A DNA stretch of 16,215 nucleotides. Source: Robiginitomaculum sp. (GTDB lineage: Bacteria > Pseudomonadota > Alphaproteobacteria > Caulobacterales > Maricaulaceae). This document shows, piece after piece, positions 7,278 to 13,873 of this stretch. The notes below the pieces were generated by a model that was not told the DNA's origin, did not search any database, and was given only the letters and a program-made list of their open reading frames with translations. The stretch covers positions 4,984-21,198 of the forward strand of contig NVVU01000020.1 of the NCBI GenBank assembly GCA_002733485.1, in the 5' to 3' direction. Position 1 is the stretch's first letter. The number at the start of each line of letters is the position of its first letter. The translations under genes were made by a program, and so were the position numbers.

Positions 7278-7831
7278 CGTGCCCTGGCCCAAGCGATAGC
7301 CTGTTGCAGAAAAGGGTGCATCAACACATCCTTGCGCAGAACATAGTGTTCAAGATTTTCTGCGCAATCTGTGGCCAGCGCTAACTTCATTTGTGCATAG
7401 CGTAGACTGGCCGTTTTATCCTGGCGTAACCAGTCACGGAACCAGACCGCCAGAAGGGCATTAGGAGCGCCGCAAACCCGGACATGGATGTGCGCACTTC
7501 GTTGTCCAACCGGTTCTCTGAAATACAGCTTCGCCCAGTCATTTTTACTGGTCAGCCCAAACCCTTCCTGCAAACTATCCTCTAGAATCGATGGTTTGTG
7601 CACAAACCTTGCGGCCTGTAATGCATCTATAATATTTTTACGGTTTTCAAGGCTGGCGACCTCCACTTGCAGATCAATAATATCTTTGGAAGGCAATCCG
7701 GAAATGGCGGTTGAGCCAATATGGTGAACCGCCACCGCCTGCTGCTCCAGCGCAGACTCTAGCTTGGCCTTCCAATCTTGCCCTTCCTCACGCCAGGATG
7801 ATTTGGCAGAACACAGTATTGCAGTCTGCAT
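7274..7831 (-). CDS. GrpB family protein (UPF0157), nucleotidyltransferase-like fold
   Basis: 185-residue soluble protein. The family signature HHIGSTAISGLPSKDIIDLQV spans residues 36-56: a Gly-Ser turn followed by Asp50 and Asp53, the arrangement of the minimal nucleotidyltransferase superfamily. A second family block is AHIHV (113-117), and the C-terminal half is helical (WFRDWLRQD, YAQMKLALA, YVLRKDVL). The substrate of GrpB proteins is unknown, although some family members are fused to CoaE-type kinases. The ATG at 7831-7829 is preferred because AGGTGA (7835-7840 on the complement) is an ideal ribosome binding site; a GTG at 7840 is in frame but would sit inside that site. It lies 71 nt behind petC, with only the petC terminator between, so it is fed by read-through or by a hidden promoter. 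Its stop overlaps the DAACS stop. Confidence 0.9.
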   Translation of the reverse strand: MQTAILCSAKSSWREEGQDWKAKLESALEQQAVAVHHIGSTAISGLPSKDIIDLQVEVASLENRKNIIDALQAARFVHKPSILEDSLQEGFGLTSKNDWAKLYFREPVGQRSAHIHVRVCGAPNALLAVWFRDWLRQDKTASLRYAQMKLALATDCAENLEHYVLRKDVLMHPFLQQAIAWARAR

Positions 7832-7842
7832 TGCGCTCACCT

Positions 7843-7876
7843 AAAAAAAATGGGCCGCTCACACGGGAGCAGCCCA
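7843..7876 (-). terminator. Intrinsic terminator of the petABC operon
   Basis: On the minus strand TGGGCTGCTC (7876-7867) pairs with GAGCGGCCCA (7860-7851) over 10 bp with one A/C mismatch and a 6-nt loop, followed by eight T residues (7850-7843). It is 25 nt after the petC stop. The T-tract ends two bases before the ribosome binding site of the grpB-like gene. Confidence 0.88.
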
Positions 7877-7901
7877 CTTAATACAATTCTGAAAAGCTGT
7901 C

Positions 7902-8708
7902 TCAGTGCTCTACATCGCGCCAGACGGCTTTATATGAGCCATACATAAGAAGCGCAAAAATGAAGAGATAGATCATCACCATCCAGCCCATGCGCTTGCG
8001 CTCTTCCATTTTTGGATCAGACGCCCAGGCCATAAAGGTAACCACGTCGTGGGCCATTTGCTCGACGCTGGCTTTGGTGCCATCTGAATATTCAACCAGG
8101 TCCTCAAAGAGCGGCGGTGGCATGCCGATCTGCCCGCCTTTGAAGGCCGCGTTATAATTCATGCCATCGCGCAGCTCCACCCCTTCGGGGGCATCGTCTT
8201 CATAGCTGGTCAGCAGGCTGTAAATATATTGCGGACCATGCTCGCGGGCGCTGACCAGTACTGAAAAATCTGGTGGCAAGGCACCGCCATTGGAAGCCCG
8301 CGCCGCCTGTTCATTGGCAAAGGGCGAGGGAAAACGGTCAAACGGTTTGGCCGGACGCTCAAACATGTCGCCTTCGCTGTCCGGACCATCGGTAACGGTA
8401 AACATAGCCGCAATGGCCTTGATGACCGGATTTTCGTTGGCGTTGGGATGTTCCTCATCATAAAACGGCCCTCCTGCTTCGCCAAGATTGCGAATGGACA
8501 GCAGTTTCATAGAATGACAGTTCGTACAGCTTTCCTGATAAACCTGAAATCCACGCTGAGCGGCCGCTTTGTCATAGGTTCCGAACACACCCTCAAACGA
8601 AAACTCCACGTGCTTTAGCTCCGGCCCCTCTGAGGCCGATGCAGTGCCGACAATGAGGCCAAGGGCAGCCGTGGCAATGACGGTGGCCGTCAGTTTAGAT
8701 AAGCGCAT
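7902..8708 (-). CDS. petC: Cytochrome c1, bc1 complex
   Basis: Membrane-anchored periplasmic c-type heme subunit that passes electrons from the Rieske protein to cytochrome c. 268 residues: signal peptide 1-26 (core ATVIATAALGLIVGTASA, cut before SEG), heme-attachment site Cys61-Thr-Asn-Cys64-His65, axial Met196 in GMPPPL, and one C-terminal anchor helix (about 242-260, GWMVMIYLFIFALLMYGSY). Acidic patches in between (DGPDSEGD, 107-114) may dock cytochrome c. GAGGAGG in the end of petB serves as ribosome binding site, and only one base separates the petB stop from this ATG, so translation is coupled. Last gene of petABC. Heme insertion requires cytochrome c maturation genes, which are not in the window. 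Confidence 0.97.
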   Translation of the reverse strand: MRLSKLTATVIATAALGLIVGTASASEGPELKHVEFSFEGVFGTYDKAAAQRGFQVYQESCTNCHSMKLLSIRNLGEAGGPFYDEEHPNANENPVIKAIAAMFTVTDGPDSEGDMFERPAKPFDRFPSPFANEQAARASNGGALPPDFSVLVSAREHGPQYIYSLLTSYEDDAPEGVELRDGMNYNAAFKGGQIGMPPPLFEDLVEYSDGTKASVEQMAHDVVTFMAWASDPKMEERKRMGWMVMIYLFIFALLMYGSYKAVWRDVEH

Positions 8709-8709
8709 C

Positions 8710-9996
8710 TCAGGCCTCCTCAGGTGCAGATTTCAGCACGGATTTTTGAATACTTTCCGGTCGGTCCTTGGGTTTTTCGACCAGCCCCAACACCGGCAGG
8801 ATGACGACAAAAAAGGCATAATAGTAAAGCGTCAGTATACGGGCGAACCATAAAAAGCTGAACCCGACGGGAGCGCCAGTGGCCGCATCTGTACCCGTTG
8901 CGAACACCAGATCAGTCGGTGATTTTGCCCCGGCCCAGCCCAGGCCAATGCATGCCAGCACAAAGATGATGAAAAACAGCTTGGCCAGTGGGCGATAGCG
9001 CATGGAGCGCACTTTGGAAGTATCCAGCCAGGGCAGTACAAACAGCACCGCAATGGCTCCGAACATGGTGATGACCCCACCCAGCTTGTTGGGCACGGCA
9101 CGCAGCATGGCGTAGAAGGGCAGGTAATACCATTCGGGTACAATGTGCGGTGGTGTCACCAGCGGGTTGGCCCGGATGTAATTGTCCGGGTGGTTAAGGG
9201 CATCGGGTATAAAAAATACGAACGCCACAAATACCATCAAAAACACCACAATCGCGAAAGCATCCTTGATCGTGTAATAGGGATGAAATGGCAGAGTATC
9301 CTTGTCGACATTTTTTACGCTTACCCCGGTGGGGTTATTATTGCCCGGAACATGCAAGGCCCATACGTGCAGCATGACCAGCCCCAATATGGCAAAGGGC
9401 AGTACGAAATGCAGGCTGAAAAAGCGGTTGAGCGTAGGGTCATCCACTGCAAATCCACCCCAGAGCCAGTTGGTAAGGCTTTCACCGACCAGTGGGAAAG
9501 CACCGAACAGATTGGTGATTACCGTGGCGCCCCAAAAGGACATCTGCCCCCAGGGAAGTACATAGCCCATAAAGCCGGTGGCCATCATAAGGAGGTAAAT
9601 CACTACGCCGACGATCCATAAAACCTCACGTGGGGATTTGTGCGAACCGTAATAAATGCCGCGGAACATATGGATATATACGGCCAGAAACATCATCGAC
9701 GCCCCGACCGCGTGCATGGGTTGCAGCATCCAGCCAAAATTCACATCGCGTTTGATGTGCTGAATACTGTCAAATGCCAAATCCACATGCGGCACGTAAT
9801 GCATGGCCAGAATGATGCCGGTAATAATCTGGCTCATCAGAATAACAGCCAGGATAGCACCAAAGGTCCACCAGTAATTCAGGTTTCTGGGCGTTGGAAA
9901 AATAAAGGTGTCATAGCCCAGTCGAATGATGGGCAAACGTGCATCCAGCCATTTTTCAAAGCCGGACTTTGGATCATATCCAGGATAACTGCTCAT
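8710..9996 (-). CDS. petB: Cytochrome b, bc1 complex
   Basis: Eight-helix membrane core of ubiquinol:cytochrome c reductase, holding hemes bL and bH and both quinone sites. 428 residues. Heme ligands are His95 and His109 (PMHAVGASMMFLAVYIHMFRG region) with His196 and His210 (LHFVLPFAILGLVMLH). Qo-site elements are GYVLPWGQMS (144-153) and Pro287-Glu-Trp-Tyr290. The length is that of the bacterial non-split form, not the b6/subunit IV pair of photosynthetic b6f. AGGGG is followed by AAATT before the ATG. It starts 8 nt after the petA stop and ends one base before petC. The last 30 residues are a hydrophilic tail (EKPKDRPESIQKSVLKSAPEEA region, about 407-428) of no known role. Confidence 0.98.
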   Translation of the reverse strand: MSSYPGYDPKSGFEKWLDARLPIIRLGYDTFIFPTPRNLNYWWTFGAILAVILMSQIITGIILAMHYVPHVDLAFDSIQHIKRDVNFGWMLQPMHAVGASMMFLAVYIHMFRGIYYGSHKSPREVLWIVGVVIYLLMMATGFMGYVLPWGQMSFWGATVITNLFGAFPLVGESLTNWLWGGFAVDDPTLNRFFSLHFVLPFAILGLVMLHVWALHVPGNNNPTGVSVKNVDKDTLPFHPYYTIKDAFAIVVFLMVFVAFVFFIPDALNHPDNYIRANPLVTPPHIVPEWYYLPFYAMLRAVPNKLGGVITMFGAIAVLFVLPWLDTSKVRSMRYRPLAKLFFIIFVLACIGLGWAGAKSPTDLVFATGTDAATGAPVGFSFLWFARILTLYYYAFFVVILPVLGLVEKPKDRPESIQKSVLKSAPEEA

Positions 9997-10004
9997 AATT
10001 TCCC

Positions 10005-10574
10005 CTATCCGATCTTGATGAGTGTGTCAGTGAGATACTGGTAAGGTGGCAGGTAAAGGTTCTTTGGTGCCGGTCCCTTTCGAATGCGCCCGGCCGTATC
10101 ATAGTGTGAGCCGTGACACGGGCAGAACCAGCCGTCATAATCACCAGAATTATTGCCAATCGGCACACAACCCAGATGAGTGCAAATCCCGATCATAATA
10201 AGGAATTGCGGCTCGTATTTTCCCTCTGCGTTAACGACCAGTCGCTGTTCGTCAGTTTGCGGGTCTCGCAGGGTGGATACATCAACGGCACGGGCTTCAT
10301 TGATCTCTTTTTGCGTCCGGTGACGTACAAAGATCGGCTTGCCCTGCCATTTAACAACAATTTGCTGCCCGACCTCAACGCCGGACATATCCACTTCGAT
10401 CGTAGAAAGCGCCTTGGTATCGGCCGCAGGGTTCATCTGGTCAATCAGCGGCCAGGCATAAAGCCCAACCCCCACGGCGCCTGCGGCACCAGTGGCGATA
10501 TAGATGAAATCTCTACGGCTTGGGTTTTCTACAGGCGTTGAGACAGTTTCAGCCACGACGGTAACCTCTTGCAT
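10005..10574 (-). CDS. petA: Rieske iron-sulfur subunit, bc1 complex
   Basis: Carries the 2Fe-2S cluster that takes the first electron from ubiquinol at the Qo site. 189 residues from the ATG at 10574-10572. A cytosolic N-terminus with twin arginines (SRRDFIYIATGAAG, 19-32) leads into one membrane helix, as expected for Tat insertion. Cluster box 1 is Cys131-Thr-His133-Leu-Gly-Cys136 and box 2 is Cys151-Pro-Cys153-His154-Gly-Ser. The ligands are Cys131, His133, Cys151 and His154, and Cys136-Cys153 form the disulfide. First gene of petABC. There is no strong ribosome binding site at this ATG; an in-frame TTG 18 nt upstream (10592) is a possible alternative with GGTTAG before it, but the ATG gives the family-like N-terminus. 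Confidence 0.96.
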   Translation of the reverse strand: MQEVTVVAETVSTPVENPSRRDFIYIATGAAGAVGVGLYAWPLIDQMNPAADTKALSTIEVDMSGVEVGQQIVVKWQGKPIFVRHRTQKEINEARAVDVSTLRDPQTDEQRLVVNAEGKYEPQFLIMIGICTHLGCVPIGNNSGDYDGWFCPCHGSHYDTAGRIRKGPAPKNLYLPPYQYLTDTLIKIG

Positions 10575-10642
10575 ACAGATGCGCCAGAACAACTAACCAC
10601 ATCCCGTCTCTCTGGCGCACCGGCCGGGATGTGTGAGCAGCC

Positions 10643-10671
10643 GTATAATGGGGGAATAGACGAACCGTCAC
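10643..10671 (-). promoter_or_regulatory. Predicted petABC promoter
   Basis: On the minus strand GTGACG (10671-10666) and TTATAC (10648-10643) are separated by 17 nt. The -10 is good and the -35 fair. The leader to the petA ATG would be about 60 nt. By-eye prediction with no experimental support. Confidence 0.35.
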
Positions 10672-10730
10672 CATATTGACCTGTGGCCAATCGACACGGA
10701 CGCCCCCCAGAAAAGCGCTTCTCACTAGCG

Positions 10731-10756
10731 GAATAAATTGTGCCGCGCATTTATTC
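10731..10756. promoter_or_regulatory. AT-rich 26-bp dyad, candidate operator
   Basis: GAATAAAT (10731-10738) and ATTTATTC (10749-10756) are perfect inverted repeats around a GC-rich 10-nt centre (TGTGCCGCGC). The half-sites are 18 bp apart centre to centre, close to two helical turns, as for a dimeric repressor or activator. There is no T-tract, so it is not a terminator. The regulator is unknown. Confidence 0.35.
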
Positions 10757-10879
10757 AACCGCCGGAGAGCAAAAGAGGCCAAAATTCTGACCTTTTACGC
10801 AGCCGTACCGGCAAAAAAGCACATTTTACGGTCGCAAGCGACACAAGAGCGCGCTACCAACAGGTTTCAGGAGCCAGAA

Positions 10880-11752
10880 ATGTCAAAGACAGAATCACAC
10901 AAATTGGCAGCAAGTGAGTGGTTTAACGCACTGCAAAATCGAATATGCACGGCCCTGGAGCATCTGGAAAATAGCGCCGATCAAACTCTTTATGGCGATA
11001 CGCCGGGCCGGTTTATCAAAACCCCCTGGAAACGCGGCGATGGCAAAGTGGACCTTGGCGGCGGTACGGCAGCACTTCTCAAAGGACGCCTTTTTGAAAA
11101 GGCCGGGGTGCATGTCTCCGAAGTCTGGGGCGAATTTTCGGACGAATTTCGCGGCCAGATCCCCGGCACTAAGGACGACCCAAACTTTTGGGCGGCCGGC
11201 ATTTCGCTAATCATCCACCCCAAAAACCCGCGCGTGCCTGCGGTGCACATGAACACGCGCTTTATCGTCACCACGCAAAGCTGGTTTGGCGGCGGTGCGG
11301 ACCTGACCCCGGTGCTGGACATGGACCGACGCAAAGATGCCCCCGACACCCTGGCCTTTCATGGGGCCATGAAGGCCGCCTGTGATGCCCACACATCCGG
11401 CGATTACGAGGCCTATCGCGCCTGGTGCGATCGTTATTTCCATCTGCCACACCGGGACGAGCCACGGGGCACGGGCGGCATATTTTATGACCGCCTGAAA
11501 AACCAGTGGGATGATGATTTTGCCTTTACCAAAGCCGTGGGCGAAGCCTTCTTAGGGGTTTATCCCACCATCGTGGCTGGCCGTATGGACGAAAAATGGA
11601 CCGAGGCAGAGCGCGAAGAACAGCTCATCCGGCGGGGCCGCTATGTGGAATTTAACCTGCTTTATGATCGCGGCACCACCTTTGGCCTAAAGACCGGCGG
11701 CAATGTCGCCACCATATTGTCCTCCATGCCACCAGTGGTGAAATGGCCATAA
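10880..11752 (+). CDS. hemF: Oxygen-dependent coproporphyrinogen III oxidase
   Basis: Cytosolic homodimeric enzyme that decarboxylates two propionates of coproporphyrinogen III with O2 to give protoporphyrinogen IX in heme synthesis. 290 residues against 299 in E. coli. Signatures are VPAVHMNTRF (119-128) with the conserved His123, WFGGGADLTP (135-144), HLPHRDEPRGTGGIFYD (188-204) with His191, and the C-terminal YDRGTTFGLKTGG (262-274) ending in SSMPP. The ATG at 10880 is chosen because AGGAG (10869-10873) stands 6 nt before it and because similarity begins here; the longer frame from 10676 encodes nothing family-like. Single-gene unit, divergent from petABC and closed by its own terminator. 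As an O2-requiring enzyme next to an aerobic respiratory complex, shared oxygen or heme control is plausible. Confidence 0.97.
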   Translation: MSKTESHKLAASEWFNALQNRICTALEHLENSADQTLYGDTPGRFIKTPWKRGDGKVDLGGGTAALLKGRLFEKAGVHVSEVWGEFSDEFRGQIPGTKDDPNFWAAGISLIIHPKNPRVPAVHMNTRFIVTTQSWFGGGADLTPVLDMDRRKDAPDTLAFHGAMKAACDAHTSGDYEAYRAWCDRYFHLPHRDEPRGTGGIFYDRLKNQWDDDFAFTKAVGEAFLGVYPTIVAGRMDEKWTEAEREEQLIRRGRYVEFNLLYDRGTTFGLKTGGNVATILSSMPPVVKWP

Positions 11753-11768
11753 TACCAGCCCCCCGGCC

Positions 11769-11801
11769 AGCGGGGACAAGTTCGCTTTATCCCCGCTTTT
11801 T
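11769..11801 (+). terminator. Intrinsic terminator of hemF
   Basis: AGCGGGGA (11769-11776) pairs perfectly with TCCCCGCT (11790-11797). After one C/A mismatch the stem continues for two or three more pairs and closes on a short TTCGC loop; TTTTT (11797-11801) follows. The hairpin begins 16 nt after the hemF stop. The complementary strand has no T-tract, so it works in the hemF direction only. Confidence 0.85.
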
Positions 11802-11804
11802 CCA

Positions 11805-11910
11805 AGGGATACATAGGGGCAAAAAGGGGTAATTGAGGGGCGTTTAAGGGGTATTTCGTTCTCTTTTAGGGGTGTTTTAGGGATAAATGAAGGTTGGCCG
11901 AGGGGTAAGG
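11805..11910 (-). promoter_or_regulatory. Phased C-tract array, candidate Rho-loading (rut) site of the dcd transcript
   Basis: On the plus strand runs of GG to GGGG begin at 11806, 11816, 11826, 11837, 11848, 11869, 11880, 11892 and 11902: one unit every 10-11 nt, with a single position skipped near 11858. The units are degenerate 11-mers beginning AGGGG followed by A/T-rich bases. By my count 11811-11910 has 39 G and 8 C, so RNA read leftward from dcd is C-rich and G-poor with evenly spaced YC steps, as Rho primary-site ligands are. It lies in the 3' untranslated part of dcd and faces the 3' end of hemF. Alternative: a plus-strand G-quadruplex from the four GGGG runs at 11816-11851. Confidence 0.4.
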
Positions 11911-11960
11911 ATTGACCCTTTTGCCCCTCATTTTGGTTATGCGGGGGATAAGCCTCAGCC

Positions 11961-12048
11961 GTCATCCCGGCCCCCGAGCCGGGATCCAGTCCTGAATCTC
12001 AGCGTAAACGTGTCTGCACAATGGATCCCGGATCAGGTCCGGGATGAT
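11961..12048. repeat. Composite palindromic intergenic repeat, copy 1
   Basis: Two stem-loops face each other. Left: ATCCCGGC (11964-11971) with GCCGGGAT (11978-11985). Right: ATCCCGGA (12025-12032) with TCCGGGAT (12038-12045). Each is a perfect 8-bp stem. The outer ends are GTCAT and ATGAT and the inner ends ATCCAG and TGGAT, so the halves also complement each other and could form one long cruciform around a 32-nt spacer. Translation of the right part gives WIPDQVRDD, a peptide familiar from spurious alphaproteobacterial ORFs over this repeat class (GTCAT..ATCCAG). No transposase is present; it resembles REP/BIME-like or MITE-like elements. Confidence 0.8.
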
Positions 12049-12130
12049 ACGGGGTGTTTAGGGAATGGGGATAACCAAAGCTTTTCCCACACCGGCGCTG
12101 ATCGGGTATGATTTATGTATTGCCCACCCC

Positions 12131-12210
12131 TGTCATTGCCGGACGGGTTCCGGCAATCCAGCGCAGGATCAATGCAGAACTGGATTACCCGGATGAACCG
12201 GGTAATGACA
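12131..12210. repeat. Composite palindromic intergenic repeat, copy 2
   Basis: Same plan as the repeat 83 bp to the left: GTCAT, stem-loop, ATCCAG, 18-nt spacer, CTGGAT, stem-loop, ATGACA. The stems are ATTGCCGGA/TCCGGCAAT (12135-12143/12149-12157) and ATTACCCGG/CCGGGTAAT (12184-12192/12198-12206), 9 bp each and perfect. Stem sequences differ from copy 1, but pairing is kept on both sides. Confidence 0.8.
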
Positions 12211-12235
12211 TGAAAGGACCCCTTATCCTGTACTT

Positions 12236-12271
12236 CCTCACCCCCGGCCTTCGCCGGGGCAGGATCTGAGG
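12236..12271. repeat. GC-rich hairpin in the dcd 3' flank
   Basis: CCCCGGC (12242-12248) and GCCGGGG (12253-12259) form a perfect 7-bp stem with a CTTC loop, framed by CCTCA (12236-12240) and TGAGG (12267-12271). Neither strand has a T-tract after it, so it is not a standard terminator. The bases to its right (TCTCGAAGGACGAAGGATGG, 12289-12308) look like another dispersed intergenic motif of alphaproteobacteria (CCTTCG-rich on the complement). The remaining intergenic bases up to the dcd stop show nothing further. Confidence 0.55.
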
Positions 12272-12333
12272 GGTTTCCGAAGGAAATTGTCTCGAAGGAC
12301 GAAGGATGGAAAACAATGAGCCGGAGCTGACCC

Positions 12334-13365
12334 CTACGCCCAGTTCCCGAACAGCTTGGAGAGTTTCAAACCCTGACCCTGATAGTTGGAGCCAGTGCCG
12401 CCATAAAGCGCGGCTGGGGTTTGGCTCATAGGCTCGAACACCAGTTTGGCCACCGTTTGGCCGTCCTCAAGGATGAACGGCACATCGCGGCCGCGTACTT
12501 CCAGCACCGCCTTGGCGCCTTTGCCGCCGGCCCCGTCATAGCCAAAACCCGGGTCAAAAAAGCCGGCATAATGGACGCGAAATTCACCGATTTCCGGCGC
12601 AATAGGGGCCATTTCGGCGGCCTCGCCGGGGGGAATGCAGATGGCCTCTTTGGAGGCCAGAATATAAAATTCACCGGGATCCAGGATCAACTGGCCCGCC
12701 CGTGGGCTGAGCGCCTCCCAAAAATCACGGGGGTCATGGCCGCCAATGGCGCGCAAATCCAGCACCCCGGCATGGCGTTTGGCCCGATAGCCCACCAGCG
12801 TATCCGGGCTGAGCGCCAGCGATACATCCAGCGAGCGGCCGACCGCGCGCGACGCAGTGGCATCGCCTTCACGCCGTAGACGGATTTGCGCCAACCGGTC
12901 GCCGGGGCGCACCAGTATGGAGAATGTTCGCGGGCTGATCTCCAGCCACAACCCGCCCCGATAGCCGGGCGCAATGGTATCAAACGCGGTGGCCCCATCA
13001 GTGATCACCCGGGTGAACACATCAATGCGCCCGGTCGAGCTTTTGGGGTTGGTGCGTGCGCAAACATCGCCCGGCAGGTTCAGGGTTTCCTGTAATGGCA
13101 CCAGATAAATACACCCGGTTTCCAGTACCGCCCCCGGGGAAAGGTCAATTTTATGCATCACCAGAGGGGCGCTAAGGCGCGATTTTACCGCCACGCTTTG
13201 CCCGGGCAGAAAGCTGGCGCGCAGACGATAGGCAGTGTACCCCAGACGCAGATCCATGCTGGCCGGCTGGATCTGGTCCCCATCCAGCGGGGTCTGAAAT
13301 TTAATGATGTTATCATCAACACAGGCGCGGATTTGCCGGTCTGCAAGAATTTTGGCCGTGCTCAT
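12334..13365 (-). CDS. dcd: 2'-deoxycytidine 5'-triphosphate deaminase, two-domain form
   Basis: Deaminates dCTP to dUTP, feeding dTTP synthesis through dUTPase and thymidylate synthase. At 343 residues it is nearly twice the ~193 of E. coli Dcd and matches the long alphaproteobacterial family (DCD_N plus DCD_C), an apparent internal duplication. The first half has PASMDLRLG (34-42), NPKSSTGR (106-113) and APGYRGGLWLEI (132-143), where Glu142 aligns with the catalytic Glu of E. coli Dcd. The second half repeats the beta fold with SKEAICIPPG (238-247), GFFDPGFG (268-275) and KAVLEV (285-290), but lacks the SSxxR loop, so probably one functional site forms per pair of domains. AGGG stands 6 nt before the ATG. 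Divergent from apaG by 106 nt. No intrinsic terminator follows. Confidence 0.92.
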   Translation of the reverse strand: MSTAKILADRQIRACVDDNIIKFQTPLDGDQIQPASMDLRLGYTAYRLRASFLPGQSVAVKSRLSAPLVMHKIDLSPGAVLETGCIYLVPLQETLNLPGDVCARTNPKSSTGRIDVFTRVITDGATAFDTIAPGYRGGLWLEISPRTFSILVRPGDRLAQIRLRREGDATASRAVGRSLDVSLALSPDTLVGYRAKRHAGVLDLRAIGGHDPRDFWEALSPRAGQLILDPGEFYILASKEAICIPPGEAAEMAPIAPEIGEFRVHYAGFFDPGFGYDGAGGKGAKAVLEVRGRDVPFILEDGQTVAKLVFEPMSQTPAALYGGTGSNYQGQGLKLSKLFGNWA

Positions 13366-13471
13366 TTTAACCCTGCCTGTATGTTGGCCACTATGCCGGG
13401 CGAAGCAGACGCGATTCGTTCCCGTGGCGCAAGCGCTTGATGATCAATGAAAACCAGATAGAGATAAGATC

Positions 13472-13867
13472 ATGACCTGGGAAAAGACCACCAATGGCAT
13501 ACAGGTTCGCGTCGAGCCGTTTTTTCTGGATGAGCGCTCCAGCGTATTGGAGGGGCGGTTTGTCTGGGCCTATCAGGTGGAGATCATAAACCACAGCGAT
13601 ATGACAGTGCAATTGCTCAACCGGTATTGGCGCATAACCGATGCCAATGGCCATGTTGATGAGGTCTTTGGCCCCGGTGTGGTGGGAGAACAGCCGGTGC
13701 TGGCGCCGGGGCAATCCTGGCGCTATACTTCGGGTGCCCCTTTAACGACGCCATCGGGCCTGATGGAAGGCTATTATGAAATGCAGGGCAATACCGGCGT
13801 ACCGTTTCGTGCCCTCATCCCGCTTTTTTCTCTGGACAGCCCCCATGACACCGCCAGCAAGCATTAG
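13472..13867 (+). CDS. apaG: ApaG domain protein
   Basis: Small cytosolic protein with a fibronectin-III-like beta fold; in Salmonella linked to Co2+ resistance and Mg2+ efflux, otherwise of unknown biochemistry. 131 residues (E. coli 125). The signature GPGVVGEQPVLAPGQSWRY (67-85) with the Gly-x-Gly-x-x-Gly pyrophosphate-type motif, then YTSGAPLTTPSGLMEGYYEM (85-104), and WAYQVEIINHS (32-42) are diagnostic. The ribosome binding site is weak (GAGATAAG before the ATG). A TTGATG/TAGAGA pair (13437-13442, 13459-13464) is a possible promoter; if used, the transcript would be nearly leaderless. trkH follows after 6 nt, so the two are one unit. In many alphaproteobacteria apaG adjoins hslO or metZ; here trkH sits between apaG and hslO. 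Confidence 0.95.
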   Translation: MTWEKTTNGIQVRVEPFFLDERSSVLEGRFVWAYQVEIINHSDMTVQLLNRYWRITDANGHVDEVFGPGVVGEQPVLAPGQSWRYTSGAPLTTPSGLMEGYYEMQGNTGVPFRALIPLFSLDSPHDTASKH

Positions 13868-13873
13868 ATCCCC

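Larger units (their letters stand above)
10575..10879. other. Divergent petABC-hemF control region with dyad symmetries
   Basis: This 305-base spacer has no gene and must hold the promoters of both units. Besides the predicted pet promoter there are three dyads: TTGACC-TGT-GGCCAA (10676-10690, one mismatch), directly behind the pet -35; GAATAAAT-10 nt-ATTTATTC (10731-10756), perfect 8-bp arms; and GTCGC-AA-GCGAC (10831-10842), perfect. None matches the FNR consensus TTGAT-N4-ATCAA. A clear hemF promoter could not be picked out. The frame leading into hemF is open back to 10676, but hemF homology starts at 10880. Confidence 0.5.

Noticed and set aside
7832..7840. GTG at 7840 as start of the grpB-like gene
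   Set aside because: It is part of the AGGTGA ribosome binding site that serves the ATG at 7831.
9145..9621. 158-codon plus-strand frame opposite petB
   Set aside because: petB is certain on the other strand, with heme ligands and PEWY; this frame is its mirror.
10676..10879. N-terminal extension of hemF
   Set aside because: The 68 extra codons lack similarity to HemF, which starts at 10880 with a proper AGGAG site.
11805..11910. CRISPR-like or VNTR reading of the 11-nt array
   Set aside because: The units are too short and too degenerate for CRISPR repeats, there are no spacers of constant length, and no cas gene is nearby.
11887..12111. 74-codon plus-strand frame across the palindromic repeat
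   Set aside because: The peptide (WIPDQVRDD) is the typical spurious translation of this dispersed repeat, not a protein gene.
12421..12879. 152-codon plus-strand frame opposite dcd
   Set aside because: Shadow of dcd, with no family features and no ribosome binding site.
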